Shown: piece by piece, positions 1-6,630 of the stretch
How the letters are laid out: the number at the start of each line of letters is the position of its first letter
Numbering within the stretch: the stretch's first letter is position 1
Assembly (NCBI GenBank): GCA_016718315.1
Contig: JADKDV010000004.1
Location: 372,001-436,000, forward strand
Source of the DNA: Candidatus Obscuribacter sp.
GTDB taxonomy: Bacteria > Cyanobacteriota > Vampirovibrionia > Obscuribacterales > Obscuribacteraceae
DNA: 64,000 nt
Direction of reading: 5' to 3'
Made by a program: the position numbers and the translations under genes
Notes under the pieces: generated by a model
Databases searched by the model: none
Told to the model about the DNA's origin: nothing
The model's input: only the letters and a program-made list of their open reading frames with translations

Positions 1-2
1 AT

Positions 3-215
3 CTGCGTTTGTCTGATTATGACTTCCAAAAAATTTGGCACGGAGCTCTTGCCACCAAATATAGAGCCAAAGTGGGTAAGGCTGATGAATGCAGAGGTTG
101 CACTCTGGAGAGTCAGCGCAACTATCCAGCTATCCTTGTGTCATTTAAGAGTTTGATGCAGGTAGATAAGCTGGCGCGGCAGATAAAAGCTAATACAGCT
201 GCTATCGCAGCTTAG
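3..215 (+). CDS. C-terminal end of a radical SAM/SPASM-type protein (partial)
   Basis: The reading frame is open from the left edge, so only the last ~70 residues are visible. They contain a short aromatic stretch (DFQKIWHG) followed by ADECRGCTLES, a CxxC placed as in the C-terminal SPASM or twitch domain of radical SAM enzymes, where the preceding text often reads like 'LxEIWxxxxxxxxR' and the Cys ligate an auxiliary Fe-S cluster. The CX3CX2C radical SAM core would lie upstream of the window, so the family call is inference from the tail alone. A TTG at position 9 exists but is probably internal. Confidence 0.5.
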   Translation: MRLSDYDFQKIWHGALATKYRAKVGKADECRGCTLESQRNYPAILVSFKSLMQVDKLARQIKANTAAIAA

Positions 216-272
216 CCATTTGAAAGTTGTTGCCGCGATAAGTAATCCTTGCGAGTCGTTCGAGATTGGATT

Positions 273-761
273 TTAATGTGCTTCGTCTCTGCGCTCTTGC
301 TCAAGGACAGGCACGCTCGGCAGGAGCTTTTTGATCTCTTGAATGAGTAAATGAGCATCAAAAGTCGGCATGCTCACAAAAGCATCCGCACCTAAAAGGC
401 GGCCAGCTTTTTCTGTGTATTCTTGCACCTTGATGCCCATCGGACCAGGAGCCAGAGCCAGTGCGCAAAACATGGTATCTTCGTGCAGTGGATCTAGTCT
501 CAAGCGCTTTAAAAACTCAAATAGTGATTCGTCTTCGAGGTAGGCTGCGCATATGATCACGTCTGCGTGATTTTCGCCATCCAAAAACGCAAATGCTTCT
601 TTAATTGTGTGAGCTGCAGCTACCGAAAACCCCACGTCTTTGCAGGCCTCTTTAAGGAGGTTTGCATTCTCTACTGAGTCCATTACTAAGATTCGATAGG
701 TGTCTTTTTGGGCAAGCCGCACGTTGATAGGTGCTTGTTCAATTATTGGCTCGTCTACCAT
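273..761 (-). CDS. Degenerate response-regulator receiver-like protein (pseudo-receiver)
   Basis: The 162-residue protein has the alternating hydrophobic strands of a CheY-like fold: RILVMDS near residue 23, DVIICAAYLEDE near 87, ADAFVSMPTF near 128. The phosphoacceptor Asp expected after the third strand is replaced (ICAAY rather than the usual LLD), and the conserved Lys of the KP motif is Met (SMPTF). It therefore probably cannot be phosphorylated and may act as a protein-interaction module. No output domain follows. It is the last gene of a minus-strand cluster with three Tad-type pilus genes, 13 nt after the TadG-like gene, which suggests a role in regulating or positioning that machinery. 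The receiver fold is inferred from pattern only. Confidence 0.65.
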   Translation of the reverse strand: MVDEPIIEQAPINVRLAQKDTYRILVMDSVENANLLKEACKDVGFSVAAAHTIKEAFAFLDGENHADVIICAAYLEDESLFEFLKRLRLDPLHEDTMFCALALAPGPMGIKVQEYTEKAGRLLGADAFVSMPTFDAHLLIQEIKKLLPSVPVLEQERRDEAH

Positions 762-774
762 CGGTTGCTCCGTG

Positions 775-1683
775 CTATTTCATCAAAGCAACACGCCAGT
801 GCCCGTTGGACTGTACAAACTGTATGTCTGCAGATGAGCCATTGACCGCTATCTTGCCTGGTTGACCTTTGATCAATCCGCCTGGTGCAAACCTTACTGT
901 TGCTTTGTTTGGTCCTTCGATGGATGTGAAGACAACACTTGTGGTGCCAATTATCTCTGACTCGGTGGGCTGAGGTTTGTCGGGCTCTCCGCCTTTAACC
1001 ACTGCGACATTGTAGATACGATTGACCTCCATTGAGGTAAAATTGCCAGTGCCAGCGCTGGCTCTAGTGTTACCTATGTTTATCGCGGGATTTTTTTCGC
1101 CAGGCCAGTTGCTTATAAACCAGGTGTTCATCTCTTTGTCTTTAGCATCGGCGTTGAGTTTGCCGCTGCCAGCCCGATGAGAGACTGCTAGATTTGACAG
1201 CCAATTAGGTGCAATAGTCTTAGTCCCCATAAAGGCACCGGCTTGCGATGTTACGGTCACAGGCAAGGTATGCCATCCCACCAGCCTGCCAAATGTTGTA
1301 CCGACTTTGTGTGTTAGCACTATTTCGCATACATGAGGTCCGACAAAGGGCTTGGGATAGCATTGATAATCAAGCTGCGTCCTCTCTCCATTGTCGTTTA
1401 AGTACTCACCGTCGATGATACTGCGAGCAGCCAACTGTCTGGCCATGTCTTCTGAGCGCTTTGTGTCAGCACGACCGGGGGCGATGCTCGTGAGATAGTA
1501 TGCTCCGGTCAGGGCCGTGTTGTCCGCTGCTGCTTGCAATTGTCCTTTGACATAAAAGGCGTGGCTCAAGTCGATGCCGATACTACCAACGATAAGCAGT
1601 CCAAGCGCGGTAAGCAAGAGTAGGACAGAAGCCATGGCTCCTCTCCGATTGCGCTTTAACTGTCGTCTACTTATCTGGTGCAT
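775..1683 (-). CDS. TadG-like Flp/Tad pilus assembly protein
   Basis: The protein (302 aa) starts with a short basic leader (RRQLKRNRRGAM), then one hydrophobic segment at about residues 17-40, then the stretch YVKGQLQAAADNTALTGA, which is typical of the putative Flp pilus-assembly TadG N-terminal domain (DUF2134-like) and marks an envelope-anchored pseudopilin-related protein. The remainder is predicted to lie outside the membrane and has no recognisable von Willebrand domain, unlike longer TadG proteins. It is 2 nt downstream of a TadE-like gene on the same strand and is followed by a pseudo-receiver gene, so these look co-transcribed. Confidence 0.75.
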   Translation of the reverse strand: MHQISRRQLKRNRRGAMASVLLLLTALGLLIVGSIGIDLSHAFYVKGQLQAAADNTALTGAYYLTSIAPGRADTKRSEDMARQLAARSIIDGEYLNDNGERTQLDYQCYPKPFVGPHVCEIVLTHKVGTTFGRLVGWHTLPVTVTSQAGAFMGTKTIAPNWLSNLAVSHRAGSGKLNADAKDKEMNTWFISNWPGEKNPAINIGNTRASAGTGNFTSMEVNRIYNVAVVKGGEPDKPQPTESEIIGTTSVVFTSIEGPNKATVRFAPGGLIKGQPGKIAVNGSSADIQFVQSNGHWRVALMK

Positions 1684-1685
1684 TG

Positions 1686-2222
1686 CTAGTCCAATTTTTC
1701 TGTGGCTTGCGCTGTGATTTTAAAATATTTGCCAACTCCCAGTAGATCTGGCTCGGGGAAGTGTCTGCAACCAAATTCATCGGGCTCAAAACTGACTTTG
1801 AGTGTCACCGTGGGTGGTATCTTGTCTGGTGAAAATTCTACTAGTTCAAATTGTCTGTAGCTATTGACCACTCCTGGATATTGCACCGATAGACAACTGT
1901 CTGCCCAGTTGTTTTTGACGCCTGTGGGATCATGCATATATGCAATAGCAAAGCGACGAGCAGCTAGAGCACTGGCTTGTTTGAGTGTGCAGTATATGGT
2001 GTAAGCCTGCACGCACTGGACGCCAATATAAATCGATATGATGATCAGCGGGATAATTAAAACTAGTCCAGCTGCTAGCTCCGTAGCGGCTTGACCCTGG
2101 CCTGATCGTTTTTTGATCAGTATTGTTGTCTTGTCACGGGATTTGTTTATTTGTGATCTCCTTGGGGTTGCTCTAAAAAAGTGGAGTAGTGCTGCTGGAG
2201 CGGATGGACACTTTACTGCCAA
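1686..2222 (-). CDS. TadE-like pilus assembly protein
   Basis: The 178-codon frame contains GQGQAATELAAGLVLIIPLIIIS, the classic TadE signature: a G-x3-E motif next to a single hydrophobic helix, followed by a mostly beta periplasmic tail with two Cys. TadE proteins are minor pseudopilins of the Tad secretion/pilus system. The first start available is a TTG at 2222, overlapping the preceding TadE gene by 50 nt. The first 40 residues are not TadE-like, so the true start may lie further in. A strong AAGGAG at 2163-2158 is correctly spaced only from an ATA codon at 2150. Position in the operon: second of four. Confidence 0.75.
   Translation of the reverse strand: MAVKCPSAPAALLHFFRATPRRSQINKSRDKTTILIKKRSGQGQAATELAAGLVLIIPLIIISIYIGVQCVQAYTIYCTLKQASALAARRFAIAYMHDPTGVKNNWADSCLSVQYPGVVNSYRQFELVEFSPDKIPPTVTLKVSFEPDEFGCRHFPEPDLLGVGKYFKITAQATEKLD
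2148..2163 (-). promoter_or_regulatory. Strong Shine-Dalgarno site facing an ATA codon (possible unusual start of the second TadE gene)
   Basis: On the minus strand AAGGAG (2163-2158) is followed after 7 nt by ATA (2150-2148), in frame with the TadE-like coding sequence. No ATG, GTG or TTG lies at proper spacing. Starting here would remove the 50-nt overlap with the upstream gene and give a short basic leader before the TadE helix. ATA starts are rare, so this is a hypothesis. Confidence 0.3.
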
Positions 2223-2706
2223 TTTTAAGTGGGTCAGGACTGGGAAACAGTGGTAGTGCTGGGTCGCCAGCGCCGGGTAGATAGGTGCAGTTGACAGTGA
2301 TTGAGCGAGGCAATGTCTTAGTCACCCAGCCTCCTGCCGGGATTTCAAATTGCTCATTGCAGCTGACCATATTGGGTATGCGTATACGCTCAAAAACTTT
2401 TTGCTGTAATTGCTCTGATTGGGCTACGCGCGGGTTTTTGGTAAATTCGTCAGCAAGCGCCCGGGCGGCGAGTTGGGACGCCTCTGTCATGTTGACGCCT
2501 ATTACGTAGGCAAATGAGACTTCAAGTACGCCCCAGATCAAAAACACAATCAGGGGTACAAAAAAGCACGAAGATAAAACAGCCTCTACGAGTACGCCGC
2601 CAGAGGGCCTGCGACCCGATGGTTTGAGAGGAGGCTGGCGCATCAACAATCTCCGCAGCTGATTGAGGCAGGGTTTTGACAGAGACTCCATTTTGATCTT
2701 ATCCAC
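2173..2706 (-). CDS. TadE-like pilus assembly protein
   Basis: The 177-residue product has a basic N-terminus (LNQLRRLLMRQPPLK, RRPSG), then VLVEAVLSSCFFVPLIVFLIWGVLEVSFAYV, a TadE-type helix with the conserved Glu at its start (LVEA), then a beta-rich exported domain with two cysteines. It is the first gene of the minus-strand pilus cluster (TadE, TadE, TadG, pseudo-receiver). TadE-family subunits are processed by a prepilin peptidase and support Flp pilus assembly. No TadA ATPase, TadB/C platform or RcpA secretin is seen in this window, so the rest of the apparatus must lie elsewhere or to the left. Confidence 0.7.
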   Translation of the reverse strand: MDKIKMESLSKPCLNQLRRLLMRQPPLKPSGRRPSGGVLVEAVLSSCFFVPLIVFLIWGVLEVSFAYVIGVNMTEASQLAARALADEFTKNPRVAQSEQLQQKVFERIRIPNMVSCNEQFEIPAGGWVTKTLPRSITVNCTYLPGAGDPALPLFPSPDPLKIGSKVSIRSSSTTPLF

Positions 2707-2710
2707 GCCA

Positions 2711-2739
2711 CCTCCCGCTTGTCAAGGAGTGGCGGGAGG
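2711..2739. repeat. GC-rich inverted repeat upstream of the Tad-like operon
   Basis: CCTCCCGC (2711-2718) pairs with GCGGGAGG (2732-2739) around a 13-nt loop. It starts 4 nt before the first codon of the minus-strand TadE gene. On the minus strand this hairpin would lie in the leader of the pilus operon, where it could affect translation. No T-run follows on either side, so it does not look like an intrinsic terminator. Confidence 0.4.
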
Positions 2740-2883
2740 CCACTCTTTGGCTGGGGAGTCTTTGGGTTTTAGGTGGATGGCAACTACTTTTGGGCGCAGA
2801 TGCTTGTATTGAGATATGGGTGAACATAACTGCTGACCCTCATTTGTGAGGGATAATAGTCGAAACCATAGAGGCAAAGATAA

Positions 2884-3588
2884 TTGCAACTATTTAAGCG
2901 CCGAGTGAATCTCGATAACGTCGCCATATCTGCTCCCTGTCCTGCTATTTGGCAGGATATGGATGGCGATGATAGAGTGCGAGCCTGCTCGATGTGTAAG
3001 CTCAATGTATACAACATCTCTGAGATGACCAGGTTTGAGGCTGAGACTTTTATCGCCAATAATGAGGGTCATCATTTGTGCATCAAATTGAGTCGCCGCA
3101 GTGATGGCACTATTATCACCAGAGATTGCCCGCTTGGACGGCGCATGGTAGAGCAAGTCAAAACTAGAACCAGAATTGCTCTCCTGGCATTGTTTGGTCT
3201 TTTTAATTGCAGTCCGGCTTGGACTCAGCAGTTAGGGGCTGTCAACTCTGTGGATAAATTTGGTTGGTTCGTGGACACCAGGGCTAGTCAAATTGGACCT
3301 CCATCAAGGGGGCGGATAGTGGCCGGGCGCATTGGTGAGTCTGGTGGAGCTCTAGTTGCCGACACCGACGTGGTCTCACTATATAGCAAGGCGATGGAAT
3401 TTGAGAGTTACCAAAATCCTCATATGGCGGCTGCCACGTATGATCGTGCTATCAAATTGATGCGGTTGAGGCGAGCCAGTTACGATCCTAAGTTTGTGAA
3501 ACTTGTGGCATCAAGCTATGTCAAATTACTGGTCAGAAACAAAGATAAAAAGCTGGCTAAAGAGATCAAAAAAGAGTTTTACCGGTAG
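2884..3588 (+). CDS. Membrane protein with N-terminal five-cysteine domain
   Basis: Residues 19-83 carry a distinctive pattern: C19-x3-W-x2-M-x-GD-x2-VR-x-C35-x2-C38-x4-YN-IS, then a Cys in LCIKL and the ending RSDGTIITRDCP. The same pattern recurs in the gene at 16346, so the domain is a real conserved unit. I recognise it as a module found in otherwise uncharacterised bacterial proteins; the Cys/Trp pattern suggests metal or redox-cofactor binding, which is inference. A hydrophobic segment at ~96-115 would place the Cys domain inside and the C-terminal half (TPR-like around 165-230) outside. The TTG start at 2884 has GAGG 8 nt upstream; the first ATG would delete C19 and W23. Confidence 0.7.
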   Translation: MQLFKRRVNLDNVAISAPCPAIWQDMDGDDRVRACSMCKLNVYNISEMTRFEAETFIANNEGHHLCIKLSRRSDGTIITRDCPLGRRMVEQVKTRTRIALLALFGLFNCSPAWTQQLGAVNSVDKFGWFVDTRASQIGPPSRGRIVAGRIGESGGALVADTDVVSLYSKAMEFESYQNPHMAAATYDRAIKLMRLRRASYDPKFVKLVASSYVKLLVRNKDKKLAKEIKKEFYR

Positions 3589-3685
3589 TACCCCTTAATA
3601 CTGGTTGTTAAGTACCCTGTGTTGGTTCTCGGGGACTTTTGGGTTACCTCTGCTAAAATCTTGGCTTCTAAAAAGGAGCCCCTTC

Positions 3686-4369
3686 ATGGCTAAGGCTTTG
3701 GTGGTTTTTTCGGGCGGGCAGGACAGTACAACATGTTTGTACTGGGCTAAAGAGCGCTTTGATAGTGTCCATACAGTAACTTTTGACTATGCTCAGAGAC
3801 ATCATCGCGAAATCGAAAGCGCCAGGCAAATCGCAGCTATCGCTGGTGTGCCCCATGAGGTGATATCTCTGGGACCAGTATTTGCTGGCATCAGCCCGCT
3901 TACCGATCTCAGCCGCGATGTTGATAAGTTTGCCGACAGCGAGTCTTTGCCCGGTGGTCTGGCACAGACTTTTGTGCCTGGTCGCAATATCATGTTTTTT
4001 ACGGTCGCTGCCAATCGCGCTTATGTCCTTGATTGCGACACCATTGTTGTTGGTGTGGCTCAGCAAGATTACGGCGGCTATCCCGATTGCCGCGAGGACT
4101 TTGTACGCAAGCTGGAGGACGCTATCGCCAGCGGGCTTGATAGACGTATTGCTATCGCTGCACCTCTTATGCACATGACAAAAGAGCAGACAGTTGAGCT
4201 GGCAAAGACTTTGCCTGGTTGTCTTGAGGCGCTGGCTTTTAGCACGACTTGCTATGAGGGGCAATGTCCACCATGTGGTAAGTGTCACTCCTGTTTGCTC
4301 AGGCAAAAGGGCTTTGCTCAGGCGGGCATTGTCGATCCGCTAATAGCGCGGGTAGGCTGCGAGGTATAA
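3686..4369 (+). CDS. queC: 7-cyano-7-deazaguanine synthase QueC
   Basis: QueC converts 7-carboxy-7-deazaguanine to preQ0 with ammonia and ATP, in the queuosine (or archaeosine-like) pathway in the cytoplasm. The PP-loop FSGGQDST is at residues 8-15, and the C-terminal zinc site is the four-Cys cluster CYEGQCPPCGKCHSC near 189-203. The length (227 aa) is normal for the family. I chose ATG 3686 because AAAAGGAG lies 8 nt before it; the frame is open to 3605, but that extension has no QueC similarity. It is first of a tight queC-queD-queE operon, with 1 nt to queD. Confidence 0.95.
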   Translation: MAKALVVFSGGQDSTTCLYWAKERFDSVHTVTFDYAQRHHREIESARQIAAIAGVPHEVISLGPVFAGISPLTDLSRDVDKFADSESLPGGLAQTFVPGRNIMFFTVAANRAYVLDCDTIVVGVAQQDYGGYPDCREDFVRKLEDAIASGLDRRIAIAAPLMHMTKEQTVELAKTLPGCLEALAFSTTCYEGQCPPCGKCHSCLLRQKGFAQAGIVDPLIARVGCEV

Positions 4370-4370
4370 G

Positions 4371-4871
4371 ATGCCAGGTCAACGCACAGTCACCGCTGCT
4401 CGGCGCTTGCAGTTTTGCGCCGGTCACAGAGTCTACAAGCATGAGAGTAAGTGCGCTAACTTGCATGGTCACAACTATGTCGTGATGCTGCATGCGGTGG
4501 CATGTCCTGATGCGATCAATGCTCAATCCGCAGGTGGCGATGAGCATTTAAATCATAGTGATGGTCTTGATGCTCTCGGTCGTGTTATCGATTTTGGCAA
4601 GCTCAAAGCACTCTTTGCTCCCTGGATAGAGTCTAATTGGGACCATGGCTTTATCCTCTATAAAGAGGATGTGGAGGGCATCGCCGCCCTCAAGCAAATA
4701 GCCGGACAAAAGCTATTTATCCTGGATACAAATCCCACTGCCGAAAACATGGCTCTTTATCTATTGCATGATCTTGCTCCAACCCTGCTCAAAGGCAGCG
4801 GTGTCAAGCTCACAGCAGTGGAGTTGTGGGAAACTGAGAATTGTTTTGTCAGGGTGGATGATGCTCGGTAA
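4371..4871 (+). CDS. queD: 6-carboxy-5,6,7,8-tetrahydropterin synthase QueD
   Basis: QueD makes 6-carboxytetrahydropterin from 7,8-dihydroneopterin triphosphate, the step before QueE. The zinc ligands are visible as H19 (FCAGH) and H32/H34 (LHGHNY), with the catalytic Cys at 28 (KCANLHG). VIDFGKLK, the DHGF motif, PTAENMA and VELWET follow in the family order. At 166 residues it is longer than minimal QueD (~120): an insert at ~47-65 (PDAINAQSAGGDEHLNHSDG) may be a loop expansion. It lies 1 nt after queC and overlaps queE by 14 nt, which implies translational coupling. Confidence 0.93.
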   Translation: MPGQRTVTAARRLQFCAGHRVYKHESKCANLHGHNYVVMLHAVACPDAINAQSAGGDEHLNHSDGLDALGRVIDFGKLKALFAPWIESNWDHGFILYKEDVEGIAALKQIAGQKLFILDTNPTAENMALYLLHDLAPTLLKGSGVKLTAVELWETENCFVRVDDAR

Positions 4872-5616
4872 AAATCCTATCCGTGTGCAAGAAAAAGGCG
4901 ATGGACTCAATCTCTGGGTGCAGGAAGTTTTTTATACATTGCAGGGTGAAGGTCCCTTTGTCGGGCGTCCATCAGTCTTTGTCCGCCTTGGTGGCTGCAA
5001 TCTGGCTTGCTACTTTTGTGATACTGACTTTGAATCCTCAACCTGGAAACCTGATATCGACGAGCTTTTGATGCGCATCAAAGACGAGTTGAGAAGTGCG
5101 CCACAGGCTGATTGCAAGCTGATTGTGCTGACTGGCGGAGAGCCTCTGCGTCAAAACATCGTGCCGCTTGTTACTGCGCTTGTCGACATGGGTTTGACTG
5201 TGCAGTTAGAGACTAATGGCACACTTTATCAGGACTTGCCCTGGTGTGACCAAATCCACGTGGTTTGTAGCCCCAAGACAAGCGGCTTAAACACATCTCT
5301 GGTGCCTTATGTCGATGCGTATAAGTATGTCCTTAAGGCTGGCGAAATAGACGAAGAAGATGGTTTGCCCTGCGGCTCCACAAAGCTGTCCGGGCGTCCT
5401 GAGCATATTGCCAGACCGGAGCATAGTGCTCTGTCTGAACACAATGCCAGACTAGAGCGCAGCTCGCGGTCTGCTGTGCCTGCTGTCTACGTGATGCCGT
5501 TAGACGAGCAAGATGATGCCAAAAACTACGCCAACACTCAGGCTTGTGTCGATGTGGCGCTCAAGCACGGCTACCGCCTGACGCTACAGACTCATAAGTT
5601 GCTCGGTGTGCGTTAG
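4858..5616 (+). CDS. queE: 7-carboxy-7-deazaguanine synthase QueE (radical SAM)
   Basis: QueE rearranges 6-carboxytetrahydropterin to 7-carboxy-7-deazaguanine using SAM and a 4Fe-4S cluster. The cluster motif is C47-x3-C51-x2-C54 (GGCNLACYFCDTDF), preceded by the usual QGEGPFVGRPSVFVRLGG and followed by LTGGEP. ATG 4858 (or 4861) overlaps the end of queD; the open frame upstream lies inside queD and is not family-like. At 252 aa it is larger than typical QueE (~210-230). The excess is an insert at about residues 175-207 made of an imperfect repeat (RPEHIARPEHSALSEHNAR) just before the conserved YVMPLDEQ strand. Confidence 0.93.
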   Translation: MMLGKNPIRVQEKGDGLNLWVQEVFYTLQGEGPFVGRPSVFVRLGGCNLACYFCDTDFESSTWKPDIDELLMRIKDELRSAPQADCKLIVLTGGEPLRQNIVPLVTALVDMGLTVQLETNGTLYQDLPWCDQIHVVCSPKTSGLNTSLVPYVDAYKYVLKAGEIDEEDGLPCGSTKLSGRPEHIARPEHSALSEHNARLERSSRSAVPAVYVMPLDEQDDAKNYANTQACVDVALKHGYRLTLQTHKLLGVR

Positions 5617-5652
5617 TTAGTTACTTGCTTATTTGCTTGTTTGATTTGTTTG

Positions 5653-6042
5653 TCAGTCTACGCGCTGCCAGATCTCGTAAACCTGTCCGTTTTTGGTTTG
5701 GAAGACCTCTGGGCGATCATGATCTGGGAAGGCAAAGATTGCTTTAAGCACATCGTGATCTAGCTCAAAGATGCCTTGCAAAGCCTTGCCTGCAAAAGGT
5801 CCATCGGTCGGACGCAGGTCCATTTGTTGGGGCTTGGTGTCCGGGTAGATAATTACTTTGCCGGTTTTACTCTTAGGAAACCCGCCTACATACTGAGGAT
5901 AGGAGCACTCAGCCCAGGCCAGGCTAAAAGTATCATCCTCTTTAAAGCTGTAGCGAAACTCTTGAAAAATACTGTAGGGGAGCCACTCTCCATTGAGCTG
6001 GCAGCCGATTACTTTCCATTTTCCAATCAATTCTTTGAGCAT
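5653..6042 (-). CDS. TIGR03067-type lipocalin-like domain protein
   Basis: The 129-residue protein opens with LIGKWKVIGCQLNGEWLP and later has IIYPDTKPQQMDLRP, LQGIFELDHDVLKAIFAF and the RPEVFQT motif. This order matches the TIGR03067 domain, a small beta-barrel-like domain expanded in planctomycetes and found in other environmental bacteria, function unknown. There is no signal peptide here, so it is probably cytoplasmic or part of a complex. It is convergent with queE (36 nt apart) and shares strand with the DUF302 gene upstream. Confidence 0.7.
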   Translation of the reverse strand: MLKELIGKWKVIGCQLNGEWLPYSIFQEFRYSFKEDDTFSLAWAECSYPQYVGGFPKSKTGKVIIYPDTKPQQMDLRPTDGPFAGKALQGIFELDHDVLKAIFAFPDHDRPEVFQTKNGQVYEIWQRVD

Positions 6043-6126
6043 TTTGTCCTCTGCTGTGGTTGTCGCTATTCCTTAAAATCTCAGGTAGATCCCGGGTAGG
6101 TTTCAGGCTTTTGACGGTCTGTGTCT

Positions 6127-6531
6127 CTATTTTTTGATTGCTTCGGTGACCAGGGTAGACAGGAGCCCCGACATCTTTTTGATGGTAAAGCGGTGCTCTA
6201 CAATTGAATAATCAGTTAATAGCTCCTGAGGCTCGCGGTAGCCTATCCAGGTCTTTTGCGCATGCCAGATAATGATCTTGAGAGGCAGCTCTATGCCTGT
6301 TTCAGGGCATTCTTGCATGAGATAGGTGCCTACTTTGGGATCACCAAAAATCAGTAATTCTTCGTCCTCTAGCTCCAGTCCGTTGTCTTTGGCCGCTTGT
6401 CCGTGGTTGATGCGAGCAAAGAGCTGGATGTTTTTGTCATGCAATATCTGCTCTAGCCTGTCTGCAGTCTCTTTTACAGAGTAGGGGCTTTCTTTTGTGA
6501 CGATGGGTGGAGCAACTGATGGTTGAGTCAT
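6127..6531 (-). CDS. DUF302 domain protein
   Basis: Nearly the whole 134-residue chain matches the DUF302 pattern: SPYSVKETADRLEQIL, then NIQLFARINHGQAAKDNGLEL, the LLIFGDPKVGTYLMQECP core, and LPLKIIIWHAQKTWIGY. DUF302 is a small alpha/beta fold related to the BsYhaI/TT1751 group; its biochemical role is not established. There is no export signal. It is an isolated gene upstream of the TIGR03067 gene on the same strand, with an 84-nt gap, so co-transcription is possible. Confidence 0.85.
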   Translation of the reverse strand: MTQPSVAPPIVTKESPYSVKETADRLEQILHDKNIQLFARINHGQAAKDNGLELEDEELLIFGDPKVGTYLMQECPETGIELPLKIIIWHAQKTWIGYREPQELLTDYSIVEHRFTIKKMSGLLSTLVTEAIKK

Positions 6532-6630
6532 GGGTCTTCCCTGTTTGAGGACCGCTATTATAAGCTATTTAGTTACCGCTGATTCAATTGTTGAAAGCGA
6601 TAAATGGATTGTCAGGCTTGTGGATAGCAC

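Noticed and set aside
2711..2739. Intrinsic terminator
   Set aside because: The stem is GC-rich but no T-run follows in either direction.
3590..3685. preQ1 riboswitch in the queC leader
   Set aside because: The leader has G- and A-rich parts but I could not place the preQ1-I stem, C-rich loop and A-rich tail; no convincing pseudoknot.
3668..4306. 212-aa ORF opposite queC
   Set aside because: Antisense to a certain queC gene and has no recognisable features.
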